A DNA stretch of 60,000 nucleotides from Symsagittifera roscoffensis (Eukaryota; Xenacoelomorpha; Acoela; Convolutidae), in contig NC_087067.1 in the NCBI RefSeq assembly GCF_963678635.1, positions 33,952,401-34,012,400 of the forward strand, given 5' to 3'. The notes beneath the pieces were generated by a model, which saw only the letters and a program-made list of their open reading frames with translations, had not been told where the DNA came from and did not search any database. The translations under genes and the position numbers were made by a program. Of the stretch, positions 11,758 to 25,622 are shown piece after piece (the first letter of the stretch is position 1; each line of letters opens with the position of its first letter).

Positions 11758-12908
11758 TTTATTTAAAGCAAAAGTAATTCTTTTACTTTTATGCGCTAAG
11801 AGTTATTGCTGTTTAAAGTTCGGTGATGTCAAAAAGTTAAGCCTAATCGAGCGTGGTGCAAAAATTTTCAATGGGTCAAATTTTGGCCAAAACAAAAGAA
11901 AACCGAAAAATTTCTTTCGCAGTATCAATTTTGTGTACAATCAGCTGCTGATAGGTCAAAAATAATGGAGATAACTTTTGGGGTCTTTGAGTTATAGCCT
12001 TTTGAATTTCGGTGATGTCAAAAAAATAAGCCCAATCGAGCCTGGTGAATTGCGCGAACGGCCATAACTTGCCCAAAAATTTTAAAATTTCCAAATTGTA
12101 TTATTTGGATCACAAGATCATAGTCAAATCTTGGGGGACTCGGAAAATGAACCAATTTTGTCGGTCCAACACAAAGTTATAAGCTTTTGAAATCTCGGTG
12201 ATACCAAAAAGTTAAGCCTAATCGAGCGTGGTGCAAAAAATGAAATTTTCAAATTTTTTTTTCTTTCAAAGTTCATTTCATCTTGTTTCATAAATTTGAG
12301 CTCAGGACAATTCCAACGAGCCCAAAACGACGTTTGTAGCTCAAGTGTACGTGGAGTAATCATCAGTTGAAAATTTGGGGGGGGACCCGAATTTCGGCCA
12401 TTTTGGACGAAAATCGGCCTAAAAGCTAACTTTTAAGTTAGTGCAATTTTTTTTCTTGCAATTTTCAAGAGAATTGGGCTGCCCTCCGCTGTCGCAGAGT
12501 GCATTCAAAGAAAACTTATCAAATAGATTTGAATACTTACCTATTTAATAAATTTATCACAACAATTAGGCTAAAAGCAACTGACAGTATCCTGGCTGGC
12601 ATTCAATCATATGCCACTTACAGTGGATGTGCGGCTATCATGCCATAGATGGTCATTCAAGGCACCTTGTACACGCTCCATAGGTTTTGACCAGCTGATT
12701 TGGCCATAAAACACATTGGGCCAAAAAAATTCCAAACAATGTCAATTTTCAGTATTTTGTTTGAAATGCATAAATTATAACGTGAGCGTGCAAAATTTTA
12801 CATGGTATAAGAGCATATTTTTACTCTCGCGCGAGGGCGAGTGTTTTAAAAGTAATGTACATAGACATAAGCTAGTAAGGATATAAATGAAAGCGGAGTA
12901 ACTCAAAT

Positions 12909-13027
12909 GCCTACGACCATACCATGTTGAATGCACCGGTTCTCGTCCGATCACCGAAGTTAAGCAACATTGGGCCTGGTTAGTACTTGGATGGGAGACC
13001 GCCTGGGAACACCAGGTGTTGTAGGCT
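12909..13027 (+). rRNA. 5S rRNA, copy 10
   Basis: Consensus sequence, 1270 bp after copy 9. The shorter period comes from a shorter T-rich stretch after core 3. Confidence 0.97.
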
Positions 13028-14180
13028 TTTATTTAAAGCAAAAGTAATTCTTTTACTTTTATGCGCTAAGAGTTATTGCTGTTTAAAGTTCGGTGATGTC
13101 AAAAAAATAAGCCTAATCGAGCGTGGTGCAAAAATTTTCAATGGGTCAAATTTTGGCCAAAACAAAAGAAAACCGAAAAATTTCTTTTGCAGTATCAATT
13201 TTGTGTACAATCAGCTGCTGATAGGTCAAAAATAATGGAGATAACTTTTGGGGTCTTTGAGTTATAGCCTTTTGAATTTCGGTGATGTCAAAAAAATAAG
13301 CCCAATCGAGCCTAGTGAATTGCGCGAACGGCCATAACTTGCCCAAAAATTTTTAAATTTCCAAATTTTATTATTTGGATCACAAGATCATAGTCAAATC
13401 TTGGGGGACTGAGAAAATGAACCAATTTCGTCGGTCCAACACAAAGTTATAAGCTTTTGAAATCTCGGTGATACCAAAAAGCTAAGCCTAATCGAGCGTG
13501 GTGCAAAAAATGAAATTTTCAATTTTTTTTTTCTTTCAAAGTTCATTTTTTTCATCTTGTTTCATAAATTTGAGCTCAGGAAAATTCCAACGAGCCCAAA
13601 ACGACGTTTGTAGCTCAAGTGTACGTGGAGTAATCATCAGTTAAAAATTTGGGGGGACCCGAATTTCGGCCATTTTGGACGAAAATCGGCCTAAAAGCTA
13701 ACTTTCAAGTTAGTGCAATTTTTTTTCTTGCATTTTTCAAGAGAATTGGGCTGCCCTCCGCTGTCGCAGAGTGCATTCAAAGAAAACTTATCAAATAGAT
13801 TTGAATACTTACCTATTTAATAAGTTTATCACAACAAATAGGCTAAAAGCAACTGACAGTATCCTGGCTGGCATTCAATCATATGCCACTTACAGTGGAT
13901 GTGCGGCTATCATGCCATAGATGGTCATTCAAGGCACCTTGTACACGCTCCATAGGTTTTGACCAGCTGATTTGGCCATAAAACACATTGGGCCAAAAAA
14001 ATTCCAAACAATGTCAATTTTTAGTATTTTGTTTGAAATGCATAAATTATAACGTGAGCGTGCAAAATTTTACATGGTATTAGAGCATATTTTTACTCTC
14101 GCGCGAGGGCGAGTGTTTTAAAAGTAATGTACATAGACATAAGCTAGTAAGGATATAAATGAAAGCGGAGTAACTCAAAT

Positions 14181-14299
14181 GCCTACGACCATACCATGTT
14201 GAATGCACCGGTTCTCGTCCGATCACCGAAGTTAAGCAACATTGGGCCTGGTTAGTACTTGGATGGGAGACCGCCTGGGAACACCAGGTGTTGTAGGCT
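14181..14299 (+). rRNA. 5S rRNA, copy 11
   Basis: Consensus sequence, 1272 bp after copy 10. Confidence 0.97.
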
Positions 14300-15452
14300 T
14301 TTATTTAAAGCAAAAGTAATTCTTTTACTTTTATGCGCTAAGAGTTATTGCTGTTTAAAGTTCGGTGATGTCAAAAAGTTAAGCCTAATCGAGCGTGGTG
14401 CAAAAATTTTCAATGGGTCAAATTTTGGCCAAAACAAAAGAAAACCGAAAAATTTCTTTTGCAGTATCAATTTTGTGTACAATCAGCTGCGGATAGGTCA
14501 AAAATAATGGAGATAACTTTTGGGGTCTTTGAGTTATAGCCTTTTGAATTTCGGTGATGTCAAAAAAATAAGCCCAATCGAGCCTGGTGAATTGCGCGAA
14601 CGGCCATAACTTGCCCAAAAATTTTAAAATTTCCAAATTTTATTATTTGGATCACAAGATCATAGTCAAATCTTGGGGGACTGAGAAAATGAACCAATTT
14701 CGTCGGTCCAACACAAAGTTATAAGCTTTTGAAATCTCGGTGATACCAAAAAGTTAAGCCTAATCGAGCGTGGTGCAAAAAATGAAATTTTCAAATTTTT
14801 TTTTTCTTTCAAAGTTCATTTTTTTCATCTTGTTTCATAAATTTGAGCTCAGGAAAATTCCAACGAGCCCAAAACGACGTTTGTAGCTCAAGTGTACGTG
14901 GAGTAATCATCAGTTGAAAATTTGGGGGGACCCGAATTTCGGCCATTTTGGACGAAAATCGGCCTAAAAGCTTACTTTTAAGTTAGTGCAATTTTTTTTT
15001 TGCATTTTCCAAGAGAATTGGGCTGCCCTCCTCTGTCGCAGAGTGCATTCAAAGAAAACTTATCAAATAGATTTGAATACTTACCTATTTAATAAGTTTA
15101 TCACAACAAATAGGCTAAAAGCAACTGACAGTATCCTGGCTGGCATTCAATCATATGCCACTTACAGTGGATGTGCGGCTATCATGCCATAGATGGTCAT
15201 TCAAGGCACCTTGTACACGCTCCATAGGTTTTGACCAGCTGATTTGGCCATAAAACACATTGGGCCAAAAAAATTCCAAACAATGTCAATTTTTAGTATT
15301 TTGTTTGAAATGCATAAATTATAACGTGAGCGTGCAAAATTTTACATGGTATAAGAGCATATTTTTACTCTCGCGCGAGGGCGAGTGTTTTAAAAGTAAT
15401 GTACATAGACATAAGCTAGTAAGGATATAAATGAAAGCGGAATAACTCAAAT

Positions 15453-15571
15453 GCCTACGACCATACCATGTTGAATGCACCGGTTCTCGTCCGATCACCG
15501 AAGTTAAGCAACATTGGGCCTGGTTAGTACTTGGATGGGAGACCGCCTGGGAACACCAGGTGTTGTAGGCT
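15453..15571 (+). rRNA. 5S rRNA, copy 12
   Basis: Consensus gene. The upstream region reads GCGGAATAACTC instead of GCGGAGTAACTC, shared with copies 13 and 14. Confidence 0.97.
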
Positions 15572-16725
15572 TTTATTTAAAGCAAAAGTAATTCTTTTAC
15601 TTTTATGCGCTAAGAGTTATTGCTGTTTAAAGTTCGGTGATGTCAAAAAGTTAAGCCTAATCGAGCGTGGTGCAAAAATTTTCAATGGGTCAAATTTTGG
15701 CCAAAACAAAAGAAAACCGAAAAATTTCTTTTGCAGTATCAATTTTGTGTACAATCAGCTGCTGATAGGTCAAAATTAATGGAGATAACTTTTGGGGTCT
15801 TTGAGTTATAGCCTTTTGAATTTCGGTGATGTCAAAAAAATAAGCCCAATCGAGCCTGGTGAATTGCGCGAACGGCCATAACTTGCCCAAAAATTTTAAA
15901 ATTTCCAAATTTTATTATTTGGATCACAAGATCATAGTCAAATCTTGGGGGACTGAGAAAATGAACCAATTTCGTCGGTCCAACACAAAGTTATAAGCTT
16001 TTGAAATCTCGGTGATACCAAAAAGTTAAGCCTAATCGAGCGTGGTGCAAAAAATGAAATTTTCAAATTTTTTTTTTCTTTCAAAGTTCATTTTTTTTCA
16101 TCTTGTTTCATAAATTTGAGCTCAGGAAAATTCCAACGAGCCCAAAACGACGTTTGTAGCTCAAGTGTACGTGGAGTAATCATCAGTTGAAAATTTGGGG
16201 GGACCCGAATTTCGGCCATTTTGGACGAAAATCGGCCTAAAAGCTAACTTTTAAGTTAGTGCAATTTTTTTTTTGCATTTTCCAAGAGAATTGGGCTGCC
16301 CTCCGCTGTCGCAGAGTGCATTCAAAGAAAACTTATCAAATAGATTTGAATACTTACCTATTTAATAAGTTTATCACAACAAATAGGCTAAAAGCAACTG
16401 ACAGTATCCTGGCTGGCATTCAATCATATGCCACTTACAGTGGATGTGCGGCTATCATGCCATAGATGGTCATTCAAGGCACCTTGTACACGCTCCATAG
16501 GTTTTGACCAGCTGATTTGGCCATAAAACACATTGGGCCAAAAAAATTCCAAACAATGTCAATTTTTAGTATTTTGTTTGAAATGCATAAATTATAACGT
16601 GAGCGTGCAAAATTTTACATGGTATAAGAGCATATTTTTACTCTCGCGCGAGGGCGAGTGTTTTAAAAGTAATGTACATAGACATAAGCTAGTACGGATA
16701 TAAATGAAAGCGGAATAACTCAAAT

Positions 16726-16844
16726 GCCTACGACCATACCATGTTGAATGCACCGGTTCTCGTCCGATCACCGAAGTTAAGCAACATTGGGCCTGGTTAG
16801 TACTTGGATGGGAGACCGCCTGGGAACACCAGGTGTTGTAGGCT
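16726..16844 (+). rRNA. 5S rRNA, copy 13
   Basis: Consensus gene at the head of the first long unit. The promoter side reads AGTACGGATATAAATG, a variant shared with copy 14. Confidence 0.97.
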
Positions 16845-18377
16845 TTTATTTAAAGCAAAAGTAATTCTTTTACTTTTATGCGCTAAGAGTTATTGCTGTT
16901 TAAAGTTCGGTGATGTCAAAAAGTTAAGCCTAATCGAGCGTGGTGCAAAAATTTTCAATGGGTCAAATTTTGGCCAAAACAAAAGAAAACCGAAAAATTT
17001 CTTTGCAGTATCACTTTTGTGTACAATCAGCTGCTGATAGGTCAAAAATAATGGAGATAACTTTTGGGGTCTTTGAGTTATAGCCTTTTGAATTTCGGTG
17101 ATGTCAAAAAAAAAAGCCCAATCGAGCCTGGTGAATTGCGCGAACGGCCATAACTTGCCCAAAAATTTTAAAATTTCCAAATTTTATTATTTGGATCACA
17201 AGATCATAGTCAAATCTTGGAGGACTGAAAAAATGAACCAATTTCGTCGAACCAGTTCAAAGTTATGAGTTCTTGAAAGTTCGGCGATGTCAAAAAGTTA
17301 AGCCTAATCGAGCGTGGTGCAAAAATTTTCAATGGGTCAAATTTTGGCCAAAACAAAAGAAAACCGAAAAATTTCTTTTGCAGTATCAATTTTGTGTACA
17401 ATCACCTGCTGATAGGTCAAAAATAATGGAGATAACTTTTGGGGTCTTTGAGTTATAGCCTTTTGAATTTCGGTGATGTCAAAAAAATAAGCCCAATCGA
17501 GCCTGGTGAATTGCGCGAACGGCCATAACTTGCCCAAAAATTTTAAAATTTCCAAATTTTATTATTTGGATCACAAGATCATAGTCAAATCTTGGGGGAC
17601 TGAGAAAATGAACCAATTTCGTTGGTCCAACACAAAGTTATAAGCTTTTGAAGTCTCGGTGATACCAAAAAGTTAAGCCTAATCGAGCGTGGTGCAAAAA
17701 ATGAGATTTTCAAAATTTTTGTTTTTTTTTCGTTCAAAGTTCATTTTTTTCATCTCGTTTCATAAATTTGAGCTCAGGAAAATTCCAACGAGCCCAAAAC
17801 GACGTTTGTAGCTCAAGTGTACGTGGAGTAATCATCAGTTGAAAATTTGGGGGGACCCGAATTTCGGCCATTTTGGACGAAAATCGGCCTAAAAGCTAAC
17901 TTTTAAGTTAGTGCAATTTTTTTTTTGCATTTTCCAAGAGAATTGGGCTGCCCTCCGCTGTCGCAGAGTGCATTCAAAGAAAACTTATCAAATAGATTTG
18001 AATACTTACCTATTTAATAAGTTTATCACAACAAATAGGCTAAAAGCAACTGACAGTATCCTGGCTGGCATTCAATCATATGCCACTTACAGTGGATGTG
18101 CGGCTATCATGCCATAGATGGTCATTCAAGGCACCTTGTACACGCTCCATAGGTTTTGACCAGCTGATTTGGCCATAAAACACATTGGGCCAAAAAAATT
18201 CCAAACAATGTCAATTTTTAGTATTTTGTTTGAAATGCATAAATTATAACGTGAGCGTGCAAAATTTTACATGGTATAAGAGCATATTTTTACTCTCGCG
18301 CGAGGGCGAGTGTTTTAAAAGTAATGTACATAGACATAAGCTAGTACGGATATAAATGAAAGCGGAATAACTCAAAT
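16726..18377 (+). repeat. Long unit with five spacer cores (1652 bp)
   Basis: GGTGAT, or GGCGAT in the third core, starts at 16909, 17097, 17283, 17472 and 17658, giving spacings of 188, 186, 189 and 186 bp. The unit therefore carries one extra two-core module of about 375 bp relative to the three-core standard. The extra module contains a diverged stretch near 17213-17283 (CGAACCAGTTCAAAGTTATG) not seen in three-core units. Confidence 0.9.
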
Positions 18378-18496
18378 GCCTACGACTATACCATGTTGAA
18401 TGCACCGGTTCTCGTCCGATCACCGAAGTTAAGCAACATTGGGCCTGGTTAGTACTTGGATGGGAGACCGCCTGGGAACACCAGGTGTTGTAGGCT
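18378..18496 (+). rRNA. 5S rRNA, copy 14
   Basis: One difference, C10T, just after helix I. Confidence 0.96.
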
Positions 18497-20031
18497 TTTA
18501 TTTAAAGCAAAAGTAATTCTTTTACTTTTATGCGCTAAGAGTTATTGCTGTTTAAAGTTCGGTGATGTCAAAAAGTTAAGCCTAATCGAGCGTGGTGCAA
18601 AAATTTTCAATGGGTCAAATTTTGGCCAAAACAAAAGAAAACCGAAAAATTTCTTTGCAGTATCACTTTTGTGTACAATCAGCTGCTGATAGGTCAAAAA
18701 TAATGGAGATAACTTTTGGGGTCTTTGAGTTATAGCCTTTTGAATTTCGGTGATGTCAAAAAAAAAAGCCCAATCGAGCCTGGTGAATTGCGCGAACGGC
18801 CATAACTTGCCCAAAAATTTTAAAATTTCCAAATTTTATTATTTGGATCACAAGATCATAGTCAAATCTTGGAGGACTGAAAAAATGAACCAATTTCGTC
18901 GAACCAGTTCAAAGTTATGAGTTCTTGAAAGTTCGGTGATGTCAAAAAGTTAAGCCTAATCGAGCGTGGTGCAAAAATTTTCAATGGGTCAAATTTTGGC
19001 CAAAACAAAAGAAAACCGAAAAATTTCTTTTGCAGTATCAATTTTGTGTACAATCACCTGCTGATAGGTCAAAAATAATGGAGATAACTTTTGGGGTCTT
19101 TGAGTTATAGCCTTTTGAATTTCGGTGATGTCAAAAAAATAAGCCCAATCGAGCCTGGTGAATTGCGCGAACGGCCATAACTTGCCCAAAAATTTTAAAA
19201 TTTCCAAATTTTATTATTTGGATCACAAGATCATAGTCAAATCTTGGGGGACTGAGAAAATGAACCAATTTCGTTGGTCCAACACAAAGTTATAAGCTTT
19301 TGAAGTCTCGGTGATACCAAAAAGTTAAGCCTAATCGAGCGTGGTGCAAAAAATGAGATTTTCAAAATTTTTGTTTTTTTTTTCGTTCAAAGTTCATTTT
19401 TTTCATCTCGTTTCATAAATTTGAGCTCAGGTCTATTCCAACGAGCCCAAAACGACGTTTGTAGCTCAAGTGTACGTGGAGTAATCATCAGTTGAAAATT
19501 TGGGGGGACCCGAATTTCGGCCATTTTGGACGAAAATCGGCCTAAAAGCTAACTTTTAAGTTAGTGCAATTTTTTTTTTGCATTTTCCAAGAGAATTGGG
19601 CTGCCCTCCGCTGTCGCAGAGTGCATTCAAAGAAAACTTATCAAATAGATTTGAATACTTACCTATTTAATAAGTTTATCACAACAAATAGGCTAAAAGC
19701 AACTGACAGTATCCTGGCTGGCATTCAATCATATGCCACTTACAGTGGATGTGCGGCTATCATGCCATAGATGGTCATTCAAGGCACCTTGTACACGCTC
19801 CATAGGTTTTGACCAGCTGATTTGGCCATAAAACACATTGGGCCAAAAAAATTCCAAACAATGTCAATTTTTAGTATTTTGTTTGAAATGCATAAATTAT
19901 AACGTGAGCGTGCAAAATTTTACATGGCATAAGAGCATATTTTTTATTCTCGCGCGAGGGCGAGTGTTTTAAAAGTAATGTACATAGACATAAGCTAGTA
20001 AGGATATAAATGAAAGCGGAGTAACTCAAAT
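18378..20031 (+). repeat. Long unit with five spacer cores (1654 bp)
   Basis: Nearly identical to the preceding long unit, including its diverged stretch near 18867-18935. Among the few differences, the third core reads GGTGAT rather than GGCGAT, and AGGTCTATTCC replaces AGGAAAATTCC after the poly-T stretch. The long form was therefore duplicated as a whole unit. Confidence 0.9.
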
Positions 20032-20150
20032 GCCTACGACCATACCATGTTGAATGCACCGGTTCTCGTCCGATCACCGAAGTTAAGCAACATTGGGCCT
20101 GGTTAGTACTTGGATGGGAGACCGCCTGGGAACACCAGGTGTTGTAGGCT
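20032..20150 (+). rRNA. 5S rRNA, copy 15
   Basis: Consensus gene at the head of the third long unit. Confidence 0.97.
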
Positions 20151-21684
20151 TTTATTTAAAGCAAAAGTAATTCTTTTACTTTTATGCGCTAAGAGTTATT
20201 GCTGTTTAAAGTTCGGTGATGTCAAAAAGTTAAGCCTGATCGAGCGTGGTGCAAAAATTTTCAATGGGTCAAATTTTGGCCAAAACAAAAGAAAACCGAA
20301 AAATTTCTTTGCAGTATCACTTTTGTGTACAATCAGCTGCTGATAGGTCAAAAATAATGGAGATAACTTTTGGGGTCTTTGAGTTATAGCCTTTTGAATT
20401 TCGGTGATGTCAAAAAAATAAGCCCAATCGAGCCTGGTGAATTGCGCGAACGGCCATAACTTGCCCAAAAATTTTAAAATTTCCAAATTTTATTATTTGG
20501 ATCACAAGATCCTAGTCAAATCTTGGAGGACTGAAAAAATGAACCAATTTCGTCGAACCAGTTCAAAGTTATGAGTTCTTGAAAGTTCGGTGATGTCAAA
20601 AAGTTAAGCCTAATCGAGCGTGGTGCAAAAATTTTCAATGGGTCAAATTTTGGCCAAAACAAAAGAAAACCGAAAAATTTCTTTTGCAGTATCAATTTTG
20701 TGTACAATCAGCTGCTGATAGGTCAAAAATAATGGAGATAACTTTTGGGGTCTTTGAGTTATAGCCTTTTGAATTTCGGTGATGTCAAAAAAATAAGCCC
20801 AATCGAGCCTGGTGAATTGCGCGAACGGCCATAACTTGCCCAAAAATTTTAAAATTTCCAAATTTTATTATTTGGATCACAAGATCATAGTCAAATCTTG
20901 GGGGACTGAGAAAATGAACCAATTTCGTCGGTCCAACACAAAGTTATAAGCTTTTGAAGTCTCGGTGATACCAAAAAGTTAAGCCTAATCGAGCGTGGTG
21001 CAAAAAATGAAATTTTCAAAATTTTTGTTTTTTTTTCGTTCAAAGTTCATTTTTTTCATCTCGTTTAATAAATTTGAGCTCAGGACTATTCCAACGAGCC
21101 CAAAACGACGTTTGTAGCTCAAATGTACGTGGAGTAATCATCAGTTAAAAATTTGGGGGGACCCGAATTTCGGCCATTTTGGACGAAAATCGGCCTAAAA
21201 GCTAACTTTCATGTTAGTGCAATTTTTTTTCTTGCATTTTTCAAGAGAATTGGGCTGCCCTCCGCTGTCGCAGAGTGCATTCAAAGAAAACTTATCAAAT
21301 AGATTTGAATACTTACCTATTTAATAAGTTTATCACAACAATTAGGCTAAAAGCAACTGACAGTATCCTGGCTGGTATTCAATCATATGCCACTTACAGT
21401 GGATGTGCGGCTATGATGCCATAGATGGTCATTCAAGGCACCTTGTACACGCTCCATAGGTTTTGATCAGCTGATTTGGCCATAAAACACATTGGGCCAA
21501 AATAATTCCAAACAATGTCAATTTTCAGTATTTTGTTTGAAATGCATAAATTATAACGTGAGCGTGCAAAATTTTACATGGTATAAGAGCATATTTTTAC
21601 TCTCGCGCGAGGGCGAGTGTTTTAAAAGTAATGTACATAGACATAAGCTAGTAAGGATATAAATGAAAGCGGAGTAACTCAAAT
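20032..21684 (+). repeat. Long unit with five spacer cores (1653 bp)
   Basis: Third and last consecutive five-core unit. It has the same diverged stretch (near 20521-20588), but its end after the poly-T resembles the next units (AGGACTATTCC). This suggests the right-hand part was exchanged with a three-core neighbour. Confidence 0.9.
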
Positions 21685-21803
21685 GCCTACGACCATACCA
21701 TGTTGAATGCACCGGTTCTCGTCCGATCACCGAAGTTAAGCAACATTGGGCCTGGTTAGTACTTGGATGGGAGACCGCCTGGGAAAACCAGGTGTTGTAG
21801 GCT
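21685..21803 (+). rRNA. 5S rRNA, copy 16
   Basis: One difference, C102A. Core 1 of its spacer also carries an inserted A, reading ATCGACAGTGG. Confidence 0.96.
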
Positions 21804-22956
21804 TTTATTTAAAGCAAAAGTAATTCTTTTACTTTTATGCGCTAAGAGTTATTGCTGTTTAAAGTTCGGTGATGTCAAAAAGTTAAGCCTAATCGACAGT
21901 GGTGCAAAAATTTTTAATGGGTCAAATTTTGGCCAAAACAAAAGAAAACCGAAAAATTTCTTTTGCAGTATCAATTTTGTGTACAATCAGCTGCTGATAG
22001 GTCAAAAATAATGGAGATAACTTTTGGGGTCTTTGAGTTATAGCCTTTTGAATTTCGGTGATGTCAAAAAAATAAGCCCAATCGAGCCTGGTGAATTGCG
22101 CGAACGGCCATAACTTGCCCAAAAATTTTAAAATTTCCAAACTTTATTATTTGGATCACAAGATCATAGTCAAATCTTGGGGGACTGAGAAAATGAACCA
22201 ATTTCGTCGGTCCAACACAAAGTTATAAGCTTTTGAAATCTCGGTGATACCAAAAAGTTAAGCCTAATCGAGCGTGGTGCAAAAAATGAAATTTTCAATT
22301 TTTTTTTTCTTTCAAAGTTCATTTTTTTTTCATCTTGTTTCATAAATTTGAGCTCAGGAAAATTCCAACGAGCCCAAAACGACGTTTGTAGCTCAAGTGT
22401 ACGTGGAGTAATCATCAGTTGAAAATTTGGGGGGACCCGAATTTCGGCCATTTTGGACGAAAATCGGCCTAAAAGCTAACTTTTAAGTTAGTGCAATTTT
22501 TTTTTTGCATTTTCCAAGAGAATTGGGCTGCCCTCCGCTGTCGCAGAGTGCATTCAAAGAAAACTTATCAATTAGATTTGAATACTTACCAATTTAATAA
22601 GTTTATCACAACAAATAGGCTAAAAGCAACTGACAGTATCCTGGCTGGCATTCAATCATATGCCACTTACAGTGGATGTGCGGCTATCATGCCATAGATG
22701 GTCATTCAAGGCACCTTGTACACGCTCCATAGGTTTTGACCAGCTGATTTGGCCATAAAACACATTGGCCAAAAAAATTCCAAACAATGTCAATTTTTAG
22801 TATTTTGTTTGAAATGCATAAATTATAACGTGAGCGTGCAAAATTTTACATGGTATAAGAGCATATTTTTACTCTCGCGCGAGGGCGAGTGTTTTAAAAG
22901 TAATGTACATAGACATAAGCTAGTAAGGATATAAATGAAAGCGGAGTAACTCAAAT

Positions 22957-23075
22957 GCCTACGACCATACCATGTTGAATGCACCGGTTCTTGTCCGATC
23001 ACCGAAGTTAAGCAACATTGGGCCTGGTTAGTACTTGGATGGGAGACCGCCTGGGAACACCAGGTGTTGTAGGCT
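22957..23075 (+). rRNA. 5S rRNA, copy 17
   Basis: One difference, C36T. Confidence 0.96.
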
Positions 23076-24231
23076 TTTATTTAAAGCAAAAGTAATTCTT
23101 TTACTTTTATGCGCTAAGAGTTATTGCTGTTTAAAGTTCGGTGATGTCAAAAAGTTAAGCCTAATCGAGCGTGGTGCAAAAATTTTTAATGGGTCAAATT
23201 TTGGCCAAAACAAAAGAAAACCGAAAAATTTCTTTTGCAGTATCAATTTTGTGTACAATCAACTGCTGATAGGTCAAAAATAATGGAGATAACTTTTGGG
23301 GTCTTTGAGTTATAGCCTTTTGTATTTCGGTGATGTCAAAAAAATAAGCCCAATCGAGCCTGGTGAATTGCGCGAACGGCCATAACTTGCCCAAAAATTT
23401 TAAAATTTCCAAATTTTATTATTTGGATCACAAGATCATAGTCAAATCTTGGGGGACTGAGAAAATGAACCAATTTCGTCGGTCCAACACAAAGTTATAA
23501 GCTTTTGAAATCTCGGTGATACCAAAAAGTTAAGCCTAATCGAGCGTGGTGCAAAAAATGAAATTTTCAAATTTTTTTTTTCTTTCAAAGTTCATTTTTT
23601 TTTTCATCTTGTTTCATAAATTTGAGCTCAGGAAAATTCCAACGAGCCCAAAACGACGTTTGTAGCTCAAGTGTACGTGGAGTAATCATCAGTTGAAAAT
23701 TTGGGGGGACCCGAATTTCGGCCATTTTGGACGAAAATCGGCCTAAAAGCTAACTTTTAAGTTAGTGCAATTTTTTTTTTGCATTTTCCAAGAGAATTGG
23801 GCTGCCCTCCGCTGTCGCAGAGTGCATTCAAAGAACACTTATCAAATATATTTGAATACTTACCTATTTAATAAGTTTATCACAACAAATAGGCTAAAAG
23901 CAACTGACAGTATCCTGGCTGGCATTCAATCATATGCCACTTACAGTCGATGTGCGGCTATCATGCCATAGATGGTCATTCAAGGCACCTTGTACACGCT
24001 CCATAGGTTTTGACCAGCTGATTTGGCCATAAAACACATTGGGCCAAAAAAATTCCAAACAATGTCAATTTTTAGTATTTTGTTTGAAATGCATAAATTA
24101 TAACGTGAGCGTGCAAAATTTTACATGGTATAAGAGTATATTTTTACTCTCGCGCGAGGGCGAGTGTTTTAAAAGTAATGTACATAGACATAAGCTAGTA
24201 AGGATATAAATGAAAGCGGAGTAACTCAAAT

Positions 24232-24350
24232 GCCTACGACCATACCATGTTGAATGCACCGGTTCTCGTCCGATCACCGAAGTTAAGCAACATTGGGCCT
24301 GGTTAGTACTTGGATGGGAGACCGCCTGGGAACACCAGGTGTTGTAGGAT
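24232..24350 (+). rRNA. 5S rRNA, copy 18
   Basis: One difference, C118A, which removes the terminal G1-C118 pair of helix I. It is shared with copy 19. The T-run terminator is kept. Confidence 0.96.
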
Positions 24351-25503
24351 TTTATTTAAAGCAAAATTAATTCTTTTACTTTTATGCGCTAAGAGTTATT
24401 GCTGTTTAAAGTTCGGTGATGTCAAAAAGTTAAGCCTAATCGAGCGTGGTGCAAAAATTTTCAATGGGTCAAATTTTGGCCAAAACAAAAGAAAACCGAA
24501 AATTTTTTTTGCAGTATCACTTTTGTGTACAATCAGCTGCTGATAGGTCAAAAATAATGGAGATAACTTTTGGGGTCTTTGAGTTATAGCCTTTTGAATT
24601 TCGGTGATGTCAAAAAAATAAGCCCAATCGAGCCTGGTGAATTGCGCGAACGGCCATAACTTGCCCAAAAATTTTAAAATTTCCAAATTTTATTATTTGG
24701 ATCACAAGATCATAGTCAAATCTTGGGGGACTGAGAAAATGAACCAATTTCGTCGGTCCAACACAAAGTTATAAGCTTTTGAAATCTCGGTGATACCAAA
24801 AAGTTAAGCCTAATCGAGCGTGGTGCAAAAAATGAAATTTTCAAATTTTTTTTTTTCTTTCAAAGTTCATTTTTTTCATCTTGTTTCATAAATTTGAGCT
24901 CAGGAAAATTCCAACGAGCCCAAAACGACGTTTGTAGCTCAAGTGTACGTGGAGTAATCATCAGTTGAAAATTTGGGGGGACCCGAATTTCGGCCATTTT
25001 GGACGAAAATCGGCCTAAAAGCTAACTTTTAAGTTAGTGCAATTTCTTTTTTGCATTTTCCAAGAGAATTGGGCTGCCCTCCGCTGTCGCAGAGTGCATT
25101 CAAAGAACACTTATCAAATAGATTTGAATACTTACCTATTTAATAAGTTTATCACAACAAATAGGCTAAAAGCAACTGACAGTATCCTGGCTGGCATTCA
25201 ATCATATGCCACTTACAGTCGATGTGCGGCTATCATGCCATAGATGGTCATTCAAGAAACCTTGTACACGCTCCATAGGTTTTGACCAGCTGATTTGGCC
25301 ATAAAACACATTGGGCCAAAAAAATTCCAAACAATGTCAATTTTTAGTATTTTGTTTGAAATGCATAAATTATAACGTGAGCGTGCAAAATTTTACATGG
25401 TATAAGAGCATATTTTTACTCTCGCGCGAGGGCGAGTGTTTTAAAAGTAATGTACATAGACATAAGCTAGTAAGGATATAAATGAAAGCGGAGTAACTCA
25501 AAT

Positions 25504-25622
25504 GCCTACGACCATACCATGTTGAATGCACCGGTTCTCGTCCGATCACCGAAGTTAAGCAACATTGGGCCTGGTTAGTACTTGGATGGGAGACCGCCTG
25601 GGAACACCAGGTGTTGTAGGAT
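25504..25622 (+). rRNA. 5S rRNA, copy 19
   Basis: Same C118A change as copy 18, so the two units descend from one. Confidence 0.96.
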
